From Hydractinia symbiolongicarpus (Eukaryota; Cnidaria; Hydrozoa; Anthoathecata; Hydractiniidae), in assembly GCF_029227915.1 (NCBI RefSeq), contig NC_079880.1:31615501-31679500 (forward strand): a stretch of 64,000 nucleotides of DNA, given 5' to 3'. The translations under genes were made by a program, and so were the position numbers. Shown here piece by piece: positions 34,820 through 43,537 of the stretch (positions are counted from its first letter, which is position 1; each line of letters begins with the position of its first letter). The notes under the pieces were generated by a model. It saw only the letters and a list, made by a program, of their open reading frames with translations, did no database searches and was not told where the DNA came from.

Positions 34820-34856
34820 TTGGTAAACTCGGATATAACTTGGTCACATCATTCAT

Positions 34857-35509
34857 TTATTCTATGAGTAAATGCTTCGTAATTCCCGTAAACGAAACAT
34901 TTTTGTCATGATGGTGTTCGTCTGTCAGCATAAACTCGAGGCGATCCGTGGAGCCTTTCGAGGGGAGGTAAATTGGAGTATCAAAACTCCAGGTCAGCAT
35001 ATCTCCCCAGGCATTTAACTCTTTGGTGGGGAGCAAGGCGAGAATTTTGGACTTTATACCATCAAGTAGGCAGTCGTCTTCGTCCAACTGAGGGCAAACG
35101 AGTTTTAGCCGAATGTAAACGTCAGTCTTGTAGACTGCATTGTAGTCACCCTTCGTATAGTATTTTTTACTGGAATCGTAGGGTAGGCCCAAGAGCTCTT
35201 GCAGTTGTCGGTGAATCACCACTGTGTACCCGTCACTGACACGGAGCCTGCAGAGTCCATTTTTCAGGACAAACAGCTTGATTTTTTCCTCTGCCTGACT
35301 TTTGACGATAGTCGCCAGATCCTCGATCTTGTACAGACCGTCCATGATCTCAATTCTAGCAACCCTCTGAGCAGGCCCTATCTTACGGATGGTAAACTCG
35401 TTGTCGCTGGTCGAATACTAATGGATTTCAAGGCAATCCTAGTATCCTGTCCTAGGTAATCCTCAAATATCGTGGGCTTTTCAATGTCGGTAATGTAGAG
35501 TTGCTTCAT
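34857..35509 (-). pseudogene. Polinton putative structural (minor capsid/fibre-like) protein
   Basis: ATG at 35,507-35,509 (MKQLYITDIEKPTIF). A frameshift at about 35,410 separates the first 30 or so residues from the rest (ARIEIMDGLYKIEDL, then GYTVVIHRQLQELLGLPYD and YIRLKLVCPQLDEDDCLLDG), ending FTGITKHLLIE at 34,857. About 217 codons in all. The C-terminal beta-rich pattern (DRLEFMLTDE, then V-F-G-I) resembles the last domain of vertex or minor capsid proteins of this virus group; this is a family-level impression, not a proven match. It is divergently arranged with the gene at 35,536, with only 26 bases between start codons. Confidence 0.55.
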
Positions 35510-35531
35510 CGTTTTGTTATAACAAAACGAT
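35508..35531. promoter_or_regulatory. Perfect 24-bp palindrome between divergent Polinton start codons
   Basis: ATCGTTTTGTTA is followed directly by its reverse complement, with no spacer and no mismatch. It fills almost the whole gap between the ATG at 35,509 (minus) and the ATG at 35,536 (plus) and overlaps the minus-strand start codon. A symmetrical binding site for a bidirectional promoter is a natural reading, but this is inference. Confidence 0.7.
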
Positions 35532-35535
35532 AAAC

Positions 35536-36720
35536 ATGTATTCGTACAACCCCAAGGCAAAGTACAAATCCAACAGGGGAGAATGGCCCCTTGGTATAAA
35601 GAACCTGGAGCATCAGGATCTGTACGTGTCCACAGAATCACATATTCCTGTGGTATTCCCCGAGTTTACCAAGTATGCCATTAAAATCCCAACAACCTAC
35701 CTCAATGATCCCGCAAGAGTGGGTTGGACGGGACAGGCGTTGGATTACTGGAATATCCAGGTTAACTTCGCCACCCATTGCGCAACCACGGCATTAGGTA
35801 TCTCCGCCAAGCACATGACAGGCTCCGTACCCCTTGTCAAATCGATCTTCAAATTTCACGTCTATTACCACATGCGTCGTATATTGGCAAGAATGAAGGT
35901 ACCCATGCCGCATGAGGACGGGTTTCATCGGTATAAAAATCTTTACTCAACCTCTGAATACGCACAAGTGTCGCGAGTATGGTGCAGATCCCAATAGCCT
36001 CTACAAATTCAAGGCTGTCATGTCATCACTCACCAACGGTTCATGGTGGCCCCAGGTTGATGGGGACTATGCAAAGTTTATCATGCCGACAAGCCAGGGT
36101 CTCACGTCGGAAGGTCTGGCAAAATTGAGTGAAAGTATCCACGTTTACGTTGTCTTGTTGCTTGGATCGCAGGCGGGGGCCAAGGCATACCTACTCGGTT
36201 TTGTGTCTGACAACTACACAGCCAGGCAAATTCTGATGCAAAAATTTCAAAGTGTGGTACGGCGGGAGGAGAATGTAGGGCAGGACATAACACAATTTCA
36301 AAAAGTGCTGCAGTATGCCACAACTCCATTAAATTTTGCCGTCATGCCCAGCGTGTACATGCTACCTTCTGATATGAACCTGCGTATTGGTAAAATTGAG
36401 GGGTATAACAACAAAATCTTGATCTCACCTGCCAACGTAAACGTTGGGGTCCAGGTTGACGTGAAAAACAAGCCTATTGTGAAGCATGCAGCAGCCGCAC
36501 CCCCAAGCATACTATCAAAACACCTATATATACTACACCTCCTAAGCATACTATCAAAACACCTATATATACTACACACCCTAAGCATACTCCTAAGCAT
36601 ACTACACCTCCTAAGCATACTCCTGAACAACCCCTACAGGGGGAACAACATGAGGATACCAAAAAAGTGCTGATCATGGCAGGAGTAGGGCTCATCATTG
36701 CGTACATATTGCTAAGGTAA
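35536..36720 (+). pseudogene. Polinton virion-type protein with His/Pro/Thr repeat linker and C-terminal membrane anchor
   Basis: ATG at 35,536 starts MYSYNPKAKYKSN. The frame shifts at about 35,970 (after STSEYAQV) and again at about 36,490. The middle part (GADPNSLYKFKAVMSSLTNG, then SEGLAKLSESIHVYVVLLLG) is a folded domain of about 300 residues. Then comes a low-complexity linker built from KHT, PKHTP and TPIYTT units (36,500-36,625, read in the third frame). The last 17 residues before the TAA at 36,718-36,720 form a hydrophobic segment (VLIMAGVGLIIAYILLR), a tail anchor. About 395 codons. Function unknown; the layout suits a membrane-tethered capsid or internal-membrane protein. Confidence 0.65.
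36498..36640. repeat. Short tandem repeats coding the KHT/TP linker
   Basis: Units CCTAAGCATACT and AAAACACCTATATATACTAC are repeated in tandem, including one near-exact duplication of about 50 bp. Confidence 0.85.
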
Positions 36721-36750
36721 GGTCTAATGTGTTTCATCGACATATTAAAC

Positions 36751-37016
36751 CTATTTTTTTCTATAGGTCACAACAAAAGCAACGGCGGCTGCGATTGCTA
36801 TGTACAGGTGTTTGGTTGCATATTCGACAATTGTTGCCACTACTGTGAAAAAGAACGAGACAAATGTACCAATAATCCCGCGTAATGCAGCACCTGCCTT
36901 GGCTGCCAAGTATTTCAGGAATTTTCCCAATCGTTCCAGCTGCTTCTCTACAAACCCTTTTCCTGCGACGCTTCCTCCTGCAGCACCTCCAGCGCTTCCT
37001 CCTGTAACTGCTTCCT
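36751..37016 (-). pseudogene. Polinton membrane protein, C-terminal half (split by LINE)
   Basis: In the minus frame ending at TAG 36,751-36,753 the sequence reads EAVTGGSAGGAAGGSVAG, then LERLGKFLKYLAAKAGAALR, two hydrophobic segments (IIGTFVSFFFTVVATIV and LYIAIAAAVAFVVTY) and a basic end. Small proteins with a Gly-rich lead, a KFLKxLAxKAGAAL helix and two membrane spans are common in cnidarian-type Polintons; their role is unproven. The N-terminal half lies at 39,129-39,576 beyond a LINE, and the open frame resumes in phase (GQE then EAVTGG). Confidence 0.7.
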
Positions 37017-39128
37017 ATTATTATTTTTTTTATTATTAATTTATTTATAGTTGACAAATTTACAAGAAAATGTAGCTCTGAGGCTAATTAAAGTCAACTT
37101 TAAAAACATTATAAACAATAAATAACTAAATATAAAAAATCTATAAAGAATACCGTATATACCATTTTTTTAAATATTTTAAATATTATAAGTAATATGT
37201 CAATAATATGTCAAGGCTATGTAGTGGTGGTTCCAGGAACTCAGTCAAACTTTCCAGGCAGGGGGCCGAGAGAAAATAATATGCAACCAGATAATTAGGC
37301 TAGAATATCCTCATATGATACCACCCCACTTAAACCGTCGCACCGCAAGACATGTTTAACTGAGTTCCCGCTCCACAACTGACAAAGGAAGACAACGGGG
37401 AAACTAAAGAAAACCTAATTCAGGTATAAAAGTTTTGCATATTCTGCAAGGACAATGGTTTGGAATCCAGTTTCTTATTTTGTTTCTAAACTCAATTAAA
37501 GTACCAGCGTTCCGATACTCGTTAGGCAAAGAGTTCCAAAGCTTTAACCCAACATTAGACAGTGTTTCGATCCCATATCTCACTGAAAATATTTTGTTAC
37601 TCTTGAGTTTGTCCTTCCTCAAATTATACACTGGTTCAGGAAAAATAAAAAGTTCATTCAACATTTCTGGACCTGTTTTTGTTTTAGCTTTATACAGCTC
37701 AGTAACAAGGATGCGTAAGTTCGTTTGGTGAATTGTAACGCTCCCATTTTTTGATAAAAGCTCTTCAAATGAGGATTGATAGTCTTGATAGATAATTCTT
37801 AGTGCTCTTTCATGTATATGGTTTATCCTATTGTTTAATTTACGACTGTGAAACATCCATACTAATGGACAGTACAAAAAATGACTAGTGACAAAAGCAT
37901 TAATAATCAGCTTTCGCTGGTCTAATGTCATTAAGGAAGATAACCTTGCAAGCGCACTAACTTTCTGGTCTGCCTTGTTACAGAGCTGATTAACATGTTC
38001 CTCGAAAGAAAGTTTGTGGTCTATGGTTATACCAAGCAGTTTCTCAGTTTGAAAATTGTTTAGAAGTTCATCACAAACTTTTAATCGTACATCAGTTTTG
38101 TTAATAAAAAAATGTGATTTTTCTGGGTTGGCTTTCATACCGTTATTTCCAAACCAAGTAAATATTATAATTGCTGCATATTCAATCTTTTCAATAACTT
38201 CATTGATATTCTTTCCTATTGAAAATGGGGTTGTATCATCAGCATAGTTGACAATGTCCATATATGGGACAAAAAGGAAAAGGTCGCATAAAAATATATT
38301 GAAAAGCAAAGGACCCAAAATTGATCCTTGCAGTACGCCGTATTTTATTTTTGTCCATGTACTATAATTGTTATTTATACGTACTCGCTGTTTCCTGTCA
38401 ATTAGGTACGATTTTATAAACAGCAAAGAGTTCATATCAAAGCCATATGCATGAAGTTTTGCTAGTTAGAGCTCGTGTGGTATGCAGTCAAATGCCTTAG
38501 ACAAATCAGTTAAAAGCGTTCCAAATGTGCCACCTTTGTCAAGACTGTTTTTCCATTTTTCAATCATACTTATGAGGCATTGTTGTGAACTGTGCCCCTT
38601 GCGAAAACCAAATTTAAGTTTCGAAAATAATGGCTCGAAGAAGGTGTATATTTGGTCATACATGCATCTTTCATAGATTTTTGAGATGTTCGATAGGACG
38701 CTTACAGGTCTATAGTTCGCCTTTTCAGTGCGCAGTCCTTTCTTGTGTGTAGGAGTAATATCTGGGTTTTTCAAAGATGTTGGAAATTCAGAACTTTTTA
38801 ACGATTGAGTAAAATTTTCAGTAATGAATTGGCTAAAAGTATCACTGTTTTCTTTGATGATGTTAGTAGGAATATCATCTTTCTGCTGCGCCTTTTTTGG
38901 ATCAAGTTTTCGAATGTATTTTTCAACATCTTCAAATGCAGTTTGTTTAAAAGAAAATTTTGTGCTGCTTTTTGCGCTTTTTCTTATTTTTTCTACACTA
39001 GGATGAGATTTATATTTATATATTAACGAATTTATTTGATCTTTGGGTCTGTTTTCATTACTTAAAGGTTGTATATTTGATGACTTTATGCCTTTATTTT
39101 CAACAACACTGCCAAAATAATATTAAAA
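37017..39128 (-). mobile_element. 5'-truncated LINE inserted into a Polinton gene
   Basis: Read on the minus strand it starts in the linker before the RT (VVENKGIKSSNIQPLSNEN, about 39,110), covers the whole RT and C-terminus, and ends with a 3' UTR containing GACTTTAATTAGCCTCAGAG and an A-rich (AAT)n tail at 37,017-37,050. The 3' UTR shares the TTAATTAGCC motif with the esterase LINE, so the two families probably use similar 3' recognition. On one side the Polinton gene reads GQE, on the other EAV; AGG is present at both junctions and may be a minimal target duplication. Confidence 0.88.
37404..38900 (-). pseudogene. LINE reverse transcriptase with one in-frame stop
   Basis: The minus-strand frame is continuous from about 38,900 to 37,404 except for TAA at 38,466-38,468 (PHEL, stop, LAKLHAYGFD). 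Motifs are [57 protein letters not shown] (normally VPQG) and IVNYADDTTPF with both catalytic Asp, then a C-terminal region ending in a Cys-rich PCRICKTF motif like that of the esterase LINE. Endonuclease and ORF1 are missing through 5' truncation. Confidence 0.9.
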
Positions 39129-39576
39129 CCTCTTGCCCGAGTGCCTGGGCCGCTGCCCTGCTTCTGTTGGGTGTTTTAAAGTCTTCAAAACCTAGGGCTT
39201 GCAGACAATTGCTACCTAACAACCTTTTTATCTCACTAACAGTTTTTAATTGACCATCAAGATTTGTAATCACTATTTCCTTTAAAGTTTTATTCCCTCT
39301 GACTATTTCTTTGACAATGAGTTGATTCCTTTCCACCCTAAAATAATCGTAATGTTCCGCATTGGGCAGCCCCAGTTCCTCCCTAAGATGTTCGTAAAGG
39401 CTATCGACCTTTGATTTTAGTATTTCTTGCCTCTGCTCCGAAAGGCCAGCCCCTGGAACACCCTGTTGTTCTCTTGACGTTGAAGGCCTTGGTGTTGATG
39501 GGGTATCTTCGGGTCTATCATCTGGACGGCCCTCCTCCTCCTCAATATCTGGTTCATATCCTGGGTTCCTCGACAT
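39129..39576 (-). pseudogene. Polinton protein, N-terminal half (split by LINE)
   Basis: ATG at 39,574-39,576 starts MSRNPGYEPDIEEEEGRPDD. An acidic, Pro/Ser-rich lead of about 45 residues precedes a helical and alpha/beta segment (KVDSLYEHLREELGLPNAE, YDYFRVERNQLIVK, then LKTVSEIKRLLGSNCL), and the open sequence ends RSRAAAQALGQE at the LINE junction. With the half at 36,751 it would be about 240 residues: an acidic N-terminal domain plus a two-span membrane anchor. It is divergent to the capsid gene, with 30 bases between start codons. Confidence 0.65.
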
Positions 39577-39593
39577 TTATTTAGAAACAAATC

Positions 39594-39606
39594 CCCATAT
39601 ATATAA
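39594..39606 (+). promoter_or_regulatory. TATA-like box directly before the capsid start codon
   Basis: CATATATATAAATG: the run TATATATAA abuts the ATG of the major capsid gene. The same run sits directly before the (mutated) start of the polymerase gene at 48,333. Its position suggests a compact viral promoter with a very short leader; inference. Confidence 0.5.
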
Positions 39607-40870
39607 ATGAGTGCATTCGAAACTAAATTGGATCCCTACGCAGAAATGAAACAGCTTTTTGTTATCAAAGGGAGAAAGCAACGCGTCCAGATAAGTAACA
39701 CGCCCTCTACGATTAATCAAAATGAGGACCTCTATGCTCATATTCCCAACATGCGATAGGATGAGGTTATTTTTCCAGGGAGTATCAAGCTACTGTTTGA
39801 CTTGGAAGTGACGGCTACCAATACAAAACGCACGATCGTCTCGAATATCGGCAAAAGCCTGGTGCGAGACCTACGTATTTTCTGAACGGTAACGAGGTGC
39901 AAAATATCAATGATTTCAACACGCTTGCAGTCTACCGGGACTTGTGGTTACCCAAATTTAATCGGGACAATAACCTAATTTTAGAGGGTATCAACCCAAA
40001 TGAAGGTACCATCCGCGCTCTCCAAGTAAAAGCCACGGACCATGTCGGGACGGAAGAAGAGAAGACAATCGTCGCGGCTTATGATAATACCTTTTGTATA
40101 CCCTTAGGGAAGATGTTCGAACTTACAAATGATCTCCCTTTTTATCCGCACGGCCTGTATGATAGATTGCAGTTTGTAATGCATTTTGCCTCACATAGCG
40201 ACGCCATCACGAATAGAGGTACAGCAGCCTCTGGAAGCACGGCAGCCAAGGCAGCGGATGCCGCGTACAAGATAACCAATAGCTGGAGTTTGACAAGATC
40301 ACTCACGAGGGTCTCGCAAGTGCCATGATGTCACGGTATAGTCGTCTCGCTTTACCCTATGAACGTATACTCCGTAGCAAAGTGGTTACCATGAAGAAAA
40401 GCTATAATCTTCAAATCGATACCCCTGAAAAGGGTCTAAAGGGTATCCTGCTACTCTTCGTGGACCCTTCAAAAGTAAAGGCCCACTCCGGTGTCAACGA
40501 GGTGTTCTACAACCCCAAGATTAAAAAAATAAGCATCACTGTTGAGGATGAGCCCAACGATCTGCACTCACACGCGATGCTTCCGAAAGACCATCTGGAA
40601 CAAATTGTGAACCTCTTCGGCAGCCATGACTCTAACGTCACGATTGGCCAGTTTTTTAACGAGAGGTACGCGTTGTTTATCGATTTCAGAGCCTCTCCTG
40701 ATTATACCCTGCACGGGTCTGGAAGACCCCTACAACGGTTGAGTGACGGCATTACGTTACACATGACCGAGAAAGCCGACGGAACTAGAGATATACGGTG
40801 CTACGTGTACTTGCTTCAAGATACCCAGCTGAATATCTTAGATGGTAGGTTTCACTCTGTGGAGTACTAG
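39607..40870 (+). pseudogene. Polinton major capsid protein (double jelly-roll type)
   Basis: ATG at 39,607 begins MSAFETKLDPYAEMKQLF. The gene has an in-frame TAG at 39,757-39,759, a frameshift near 39,880 and another near 40,328, so three frames carry the protein (about 420 codons), ending at 40,870. Recognisable parts are FLNGNEVQNINDFNTLAVYR, then WLPKFNRDNNLI, VAAYDNTFCIPLGKMFELT, and the C-terminal block YALFIDFRASPDYTLHGSGR with CYVYLLQDTQLNILDGRF, which matches the ending of Polinton/adintovirus hexon-like capsid proteins. In intact relatives this forms the icosahedral shell. Size and position beside the ATPase fit. Clearly non-functional here. Confidence 0.82.
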
Positions 40871-40914
40871 TAGACCGCAATTTATGTTTGCCCTTATGGC
40901 AAATACAAATCAAT

Positions 40915-41415
40915 ATGGAGGGAACCAACAGCTGCTCAAAATGTAAACAAGTTTTAACTCTAGAAAATTTCAAGAGGTGGAGGGGGAAACTGACAAAAAC
41001 GTGCATCAAATGCCTCGATATTAATCAAGCGTCAAAAGATCGCAGCATGTGTCCTTATAAAAGGCGGAGGGCCTATTACAAAGACTGTGGAGGAAGTCAG
41101 AATTGCCACCATCAAAAACAGAGGGCCTGTTGCAAAGACTATGGGGGAAATCAAATTTGCCTTCATCAAAGGTTGAGGTTTCAATGCAAAGACTGCGGGG
41201 GTGGAAGCATTTGCGAACATCAAAATATAAGATCTCGGTGCAAGGAATGTGGAGGTGGAGGTATTTTCGAACATCAAAAAGGAGATCAACGTGCAAAGAC
41301 TGTGGGGGTGAAAGCATATGTCCCCATCAAAGAGGTGAGGTCTCAATGCAAAGACTGTGGAGGTGGAAGCATCTGCCCTCATCAAAGGATGAGATCTCGT
41401 TGCAAAGACTATAAG
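40915..41415 (+). pseudogene. Polinton zinc-ribbon repeat protein, relative of the HNH nuclease
   Basis: ATG at 40,915 begins MEGTNSCSKCKQVLTLENF, the same N-terminal zinc-ribbon layout as the HNH protein at 43,538-44,038 (MEGTRKCTHCKQTL). It is followed by about eight 18-residue units of the type CKDCGGGSICPHQRMRSR; the second Cys is lost in some units and one unit is frameshifted (41,275-41,330). No HNH domain follows. At about 41,415 the repeat stops and the sequence becomes the antisense of the packaging ATPase, so the C-terminus was probably removed by a deletion that fused two converging genes. Zinc repeats of this type likely bind nucleic acid; function inferred. Confidence 0.75.
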
Positions 41416-41738
41416 AAGACAGGTATCATATCGTCAACAATGAACAACGTCTCTTCACCTGCCAGCAACGAGGACAATTGTTGAATCCATTCAAAGAGTT
41501 CATTCTTGGGGTTTATCAGGAACACATAGTCATCCTTCCAAAGTGAGGCTCTCTCAAGGTAGGTGCTGTTCCACTGTATAGTAAGGCATAATATGACTAT
41601 TTTGTAATAGTGACGTTTGTACTCATTTTCCAGCAGGTCCAGGACACGTTCCTTCACAACGTCTATCATTTTATTAAACGTCCTGTTTTTTATGTATTTT
41701 TGGGATCGTGGAAAGGCAATTGGTACAAATTCACGCAC
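41409..41738 (-). pseudogene. FtsK/HerA-like DNA-packaging ATPase, truncated at both ends
   Basis: The minus-strand frame reads LENEYKRHYYKIVILCLTIQ, then WNSTYLERASLWKDDYVFL, then LLAGEETLFIVDDMI with a Walker B-like hydrophobic-DD. This is the middle of the Polinton packaging ATPase, which pumps DNA into capsids. The Walker A P-loop expected just before LLENEY is missing and replaced by FPRSQKYIKNRTFNKMIDVV. Everything after the Walker B (sensor and C-terminal region) is cut off by the junction with the zinc-repeat gene at about 41,415. Non-functional remnant. Confidence 0.75.
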
Positions 41739-41740
41739 CG

Positions 41741-42023
41741 CCGTGTTTGTTGACTAAAAACCCCTGACAGGCGGGGCAGTACGTGGTCTTGTATACGAGG
41801 GGTAGAGGATCAAACACTATCTTACCCTCTAGGTATCGTAATACTTTGCGATATCTCTCAACGAGTCGCGCCTTTTCCTGAGAGACAGGGCAGGGTGCGA
41901 GGTTAAAAAAGGGTATCTTGATGGGTGTACAAGGTCTTTACAAAACAAGGCATAGAGGCGTAGGTAAAACTCGTCCTGTTGAGACCCTCTAATTTCTTTA
42001 CAAATTCTCGCTATATCAATCAT
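41741..42023 (-). pseudogene. Polinton small protein with CPAC motif
   Basis: ATG at 42,021-42,023 directly follows the TAA of the upstream gene (TAAATG). The frame starts MIDIARICKEIRGSQQDEFY, shifts at about 41,880, and ends GKIVFDPLPLVYKTTYCPAC then QGFLVNKHGGA just before the ATPase remnant. About 94 codons. The single CPAC could be half of a metal site. Function unknown. Confidence 0.5.
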
Positions 42024-42290
42024 TTATTGTTTCGGGACTATACTTGCGAGAATCCACCCCTTTTTTTCCGCCATTTCGCGACTAGCTCTGCCCGCGGCAA
42101 AGTATGCAACCATCTTCATCACGTCGTTCATGTCCATTTTGGCAGACGGGCGTGCAATGCCTTGAATTTCTTACCTGCCAGAGCATAAGCAAAGGTGAAA
42201 GTTAGATCTACGACAGTAGAGCATATCTAAAATTTCCTTCTCTTTCGGAGTTATGTTGCTTGTCATGTGAGGTGTTACTTTACTCGTCAT
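42024..42290 (-). pseudogene. Polinton small protein, unknown, frameshifted
   Basis: ATG at 42,288-42,290 (MTSKVTPHMTSNITPKEKEI); the first frame ends after about 39 codons. A second stretch, KMDMNDVMKMVAYFAAGRAS, then REMAEKKGWILASIVPKQ, continues to a TAA touching the next ATG. The tight stop-start spacing with both neighbours resembles an operon-like gene string. Function unknown. Confidence 0.4.
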
Positions 42291-42294
42291 TTAT

Positions 42295-42629
42295 TTAGTG
42301 CATTTTAAAAATGTCAATTTGAGGCTTGCCCTGTTGAGGCTCAGGACAAACCGCGGGCTTGTGAGGTTCTCCACCATTTTTACCTCCAAACGTATACCGC
42401 ACCCCAACCCCTATCGCGAGCACGGCAAGCGCCCCTACTCCGTAGAATAGACATTGTCCATCGACTTGTGCGGACCTGATGCAGGTTCCTGATCACCTGA
42501 TGAAGAACTTTTGTCTACGTTCTTCTGTAAGTTTTCCTTGTTCCTGCGATTCCAATCCGCAAATCTCTTGCCAGCGGCAACACGACCTTTGTTCTTCTTG
42601 GATATGATTTGGTTAGACTCTTCACTCAT
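42295..42629 (-). pseudogene. Polinton small membrane protein with a GRVAAGK motif
   Basis: ATG at 42,627-42,629. It opens MSEESNQIISKKNKGRVAAG, then KRFADWNRRNKEN, a polar linker, and after a frameshift at about 42,450 a hydrophobic anchor (YGVGALAVLAIGVGVRYTFG) and a Pro-rich tail, ending at TAA 42,295-42,297. The basic KNKGRVAAGKRFADWN block is repeated in variant form in the next gene (KHPGRVAQGHKLAAL). The product would be a short basic protein tethered to a membrane; role unknown. Confidence 0.55.
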
Positions 42630-42658
42630 TTCTTATAAGCCATAGGACTTATAAGAAA

Positions 42659-42952
42659 TTACTTCCTTTTTACTATAAGATGGATAGATAAGCTCTGATC
42701 TTCAAGGATCTCCATAGTCTCTTTTATCCCTTTGAGTATAGCTTCGGGGGTGTTTAGATCTCTGTCGAAGTATCTCAAGAACTCTCTAAAGGTCATGGTT
42801 TCTTCCTTTGGTGGAGCTATTCCAAGCTTCCTCATCTTCATCAGTGCCGCTAACTTGTGCCCCTGAGCAACTCTTCCCGGGTGCTTTTTGTTTACTTCGA
42901 CATTTTTTTCCGCGCGTTGCTGATTGATAATAACACTACACGCGCTGCTCAT
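42659..42952 (-). CDS. Polinton small protein with a GRVAQGHK motif
   Basis: ATG at 42,950-42,952 (MSSACSVIINQQRAEKNVEV). The 97-codon frame is intact. It contains NKKHPGRVAQGHKLAALMKM, related to the GRVAAGKRFADWN block of the downstream neighbour, then TMTFREFLRYFDRDLNTPEA and a helical C-terminus. No membrane span. The start overlaps the end of the upstream gene by 17 bases, as in a compact viral genome. Function unknown. Confidence 0.55.
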   Translation of the reverse strand: MSSACSVIINQQRAEKNVEVNKKHPGRVAQGHKLAALMKMRKLGIAPPKEETMTFREFLRYFDRDLNTPEAILKGIKETMEILEDQSLSIHLIVKRK

Positions 42953-43410
42953 CTTTGTTATCCTTAGTCTCCGCTCCATCATCTTTTTTGGACATATGTC
43001 TCGCTGTATGGCCCACCACCAAGATAGGCGCCAAACACCTGCCAATTGTGCAGTACACGAGAATCCCCAGGTCTACCATGGCATCTCTAATTATCACATC
43101 TTCTTCGATATCTCTTCGGAGGTCCTCGACGCTGTCAATGTCCACGAAATTCCCAACAAGGTTCGCGTACAGCGAGACTACGTGGGTACATAATACCTTT
43201 TTCTTGAAGCTCACGTTGTACGCACTCGGTATGTACCTTCTCGATGGCTCCAACAGGAGCATTATCAACAAAGCCTTCTGTCCATTTTTTCGGTAAAAGA
43301 TGCCCTTTGCCTTTACGCAGAGCTTCCTTCAGAACCTGGCGCTTATCGGTGGGCTTTTCGATATGTTCAAAGGATTGGGCGGAGTCGAATACTTGTGCAA
43401 ACTCTGACAT
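42936..43410 (-). pseudogene. Polinton protein with C-terminal membrane span, one frameshift
   Basis: ATG at 43,408-43,410 (MSEFAQVFDSAQSFEHIEKP). It continues LRKGKGHLLPKKWTEGFVDN, shifts frame at about 43,190, then VGNFVDIDSVEDLRRDIEED and a hydrophobic stretch (LGILVYCTIGRCLAPILVVG), ending with a polar Lys/Asp tail at 42,936. About 158 codons. A mostly helical protein with one span near the C-terminus; unknown role, perhaps associated with a virion inner membrane (speculative). Confidence 0.5.
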
Positions 43411-43537
43411 TCTCTTTATTGTATGTTGAAATTTTAGATAGAATAGTAGTACTATCACATAGGGTAGAATTACCACAATATACAATCACACTTCTATTTA
43501 TTCGAAGTGTGCTTGATCAACCGCGCTGGACTACATT

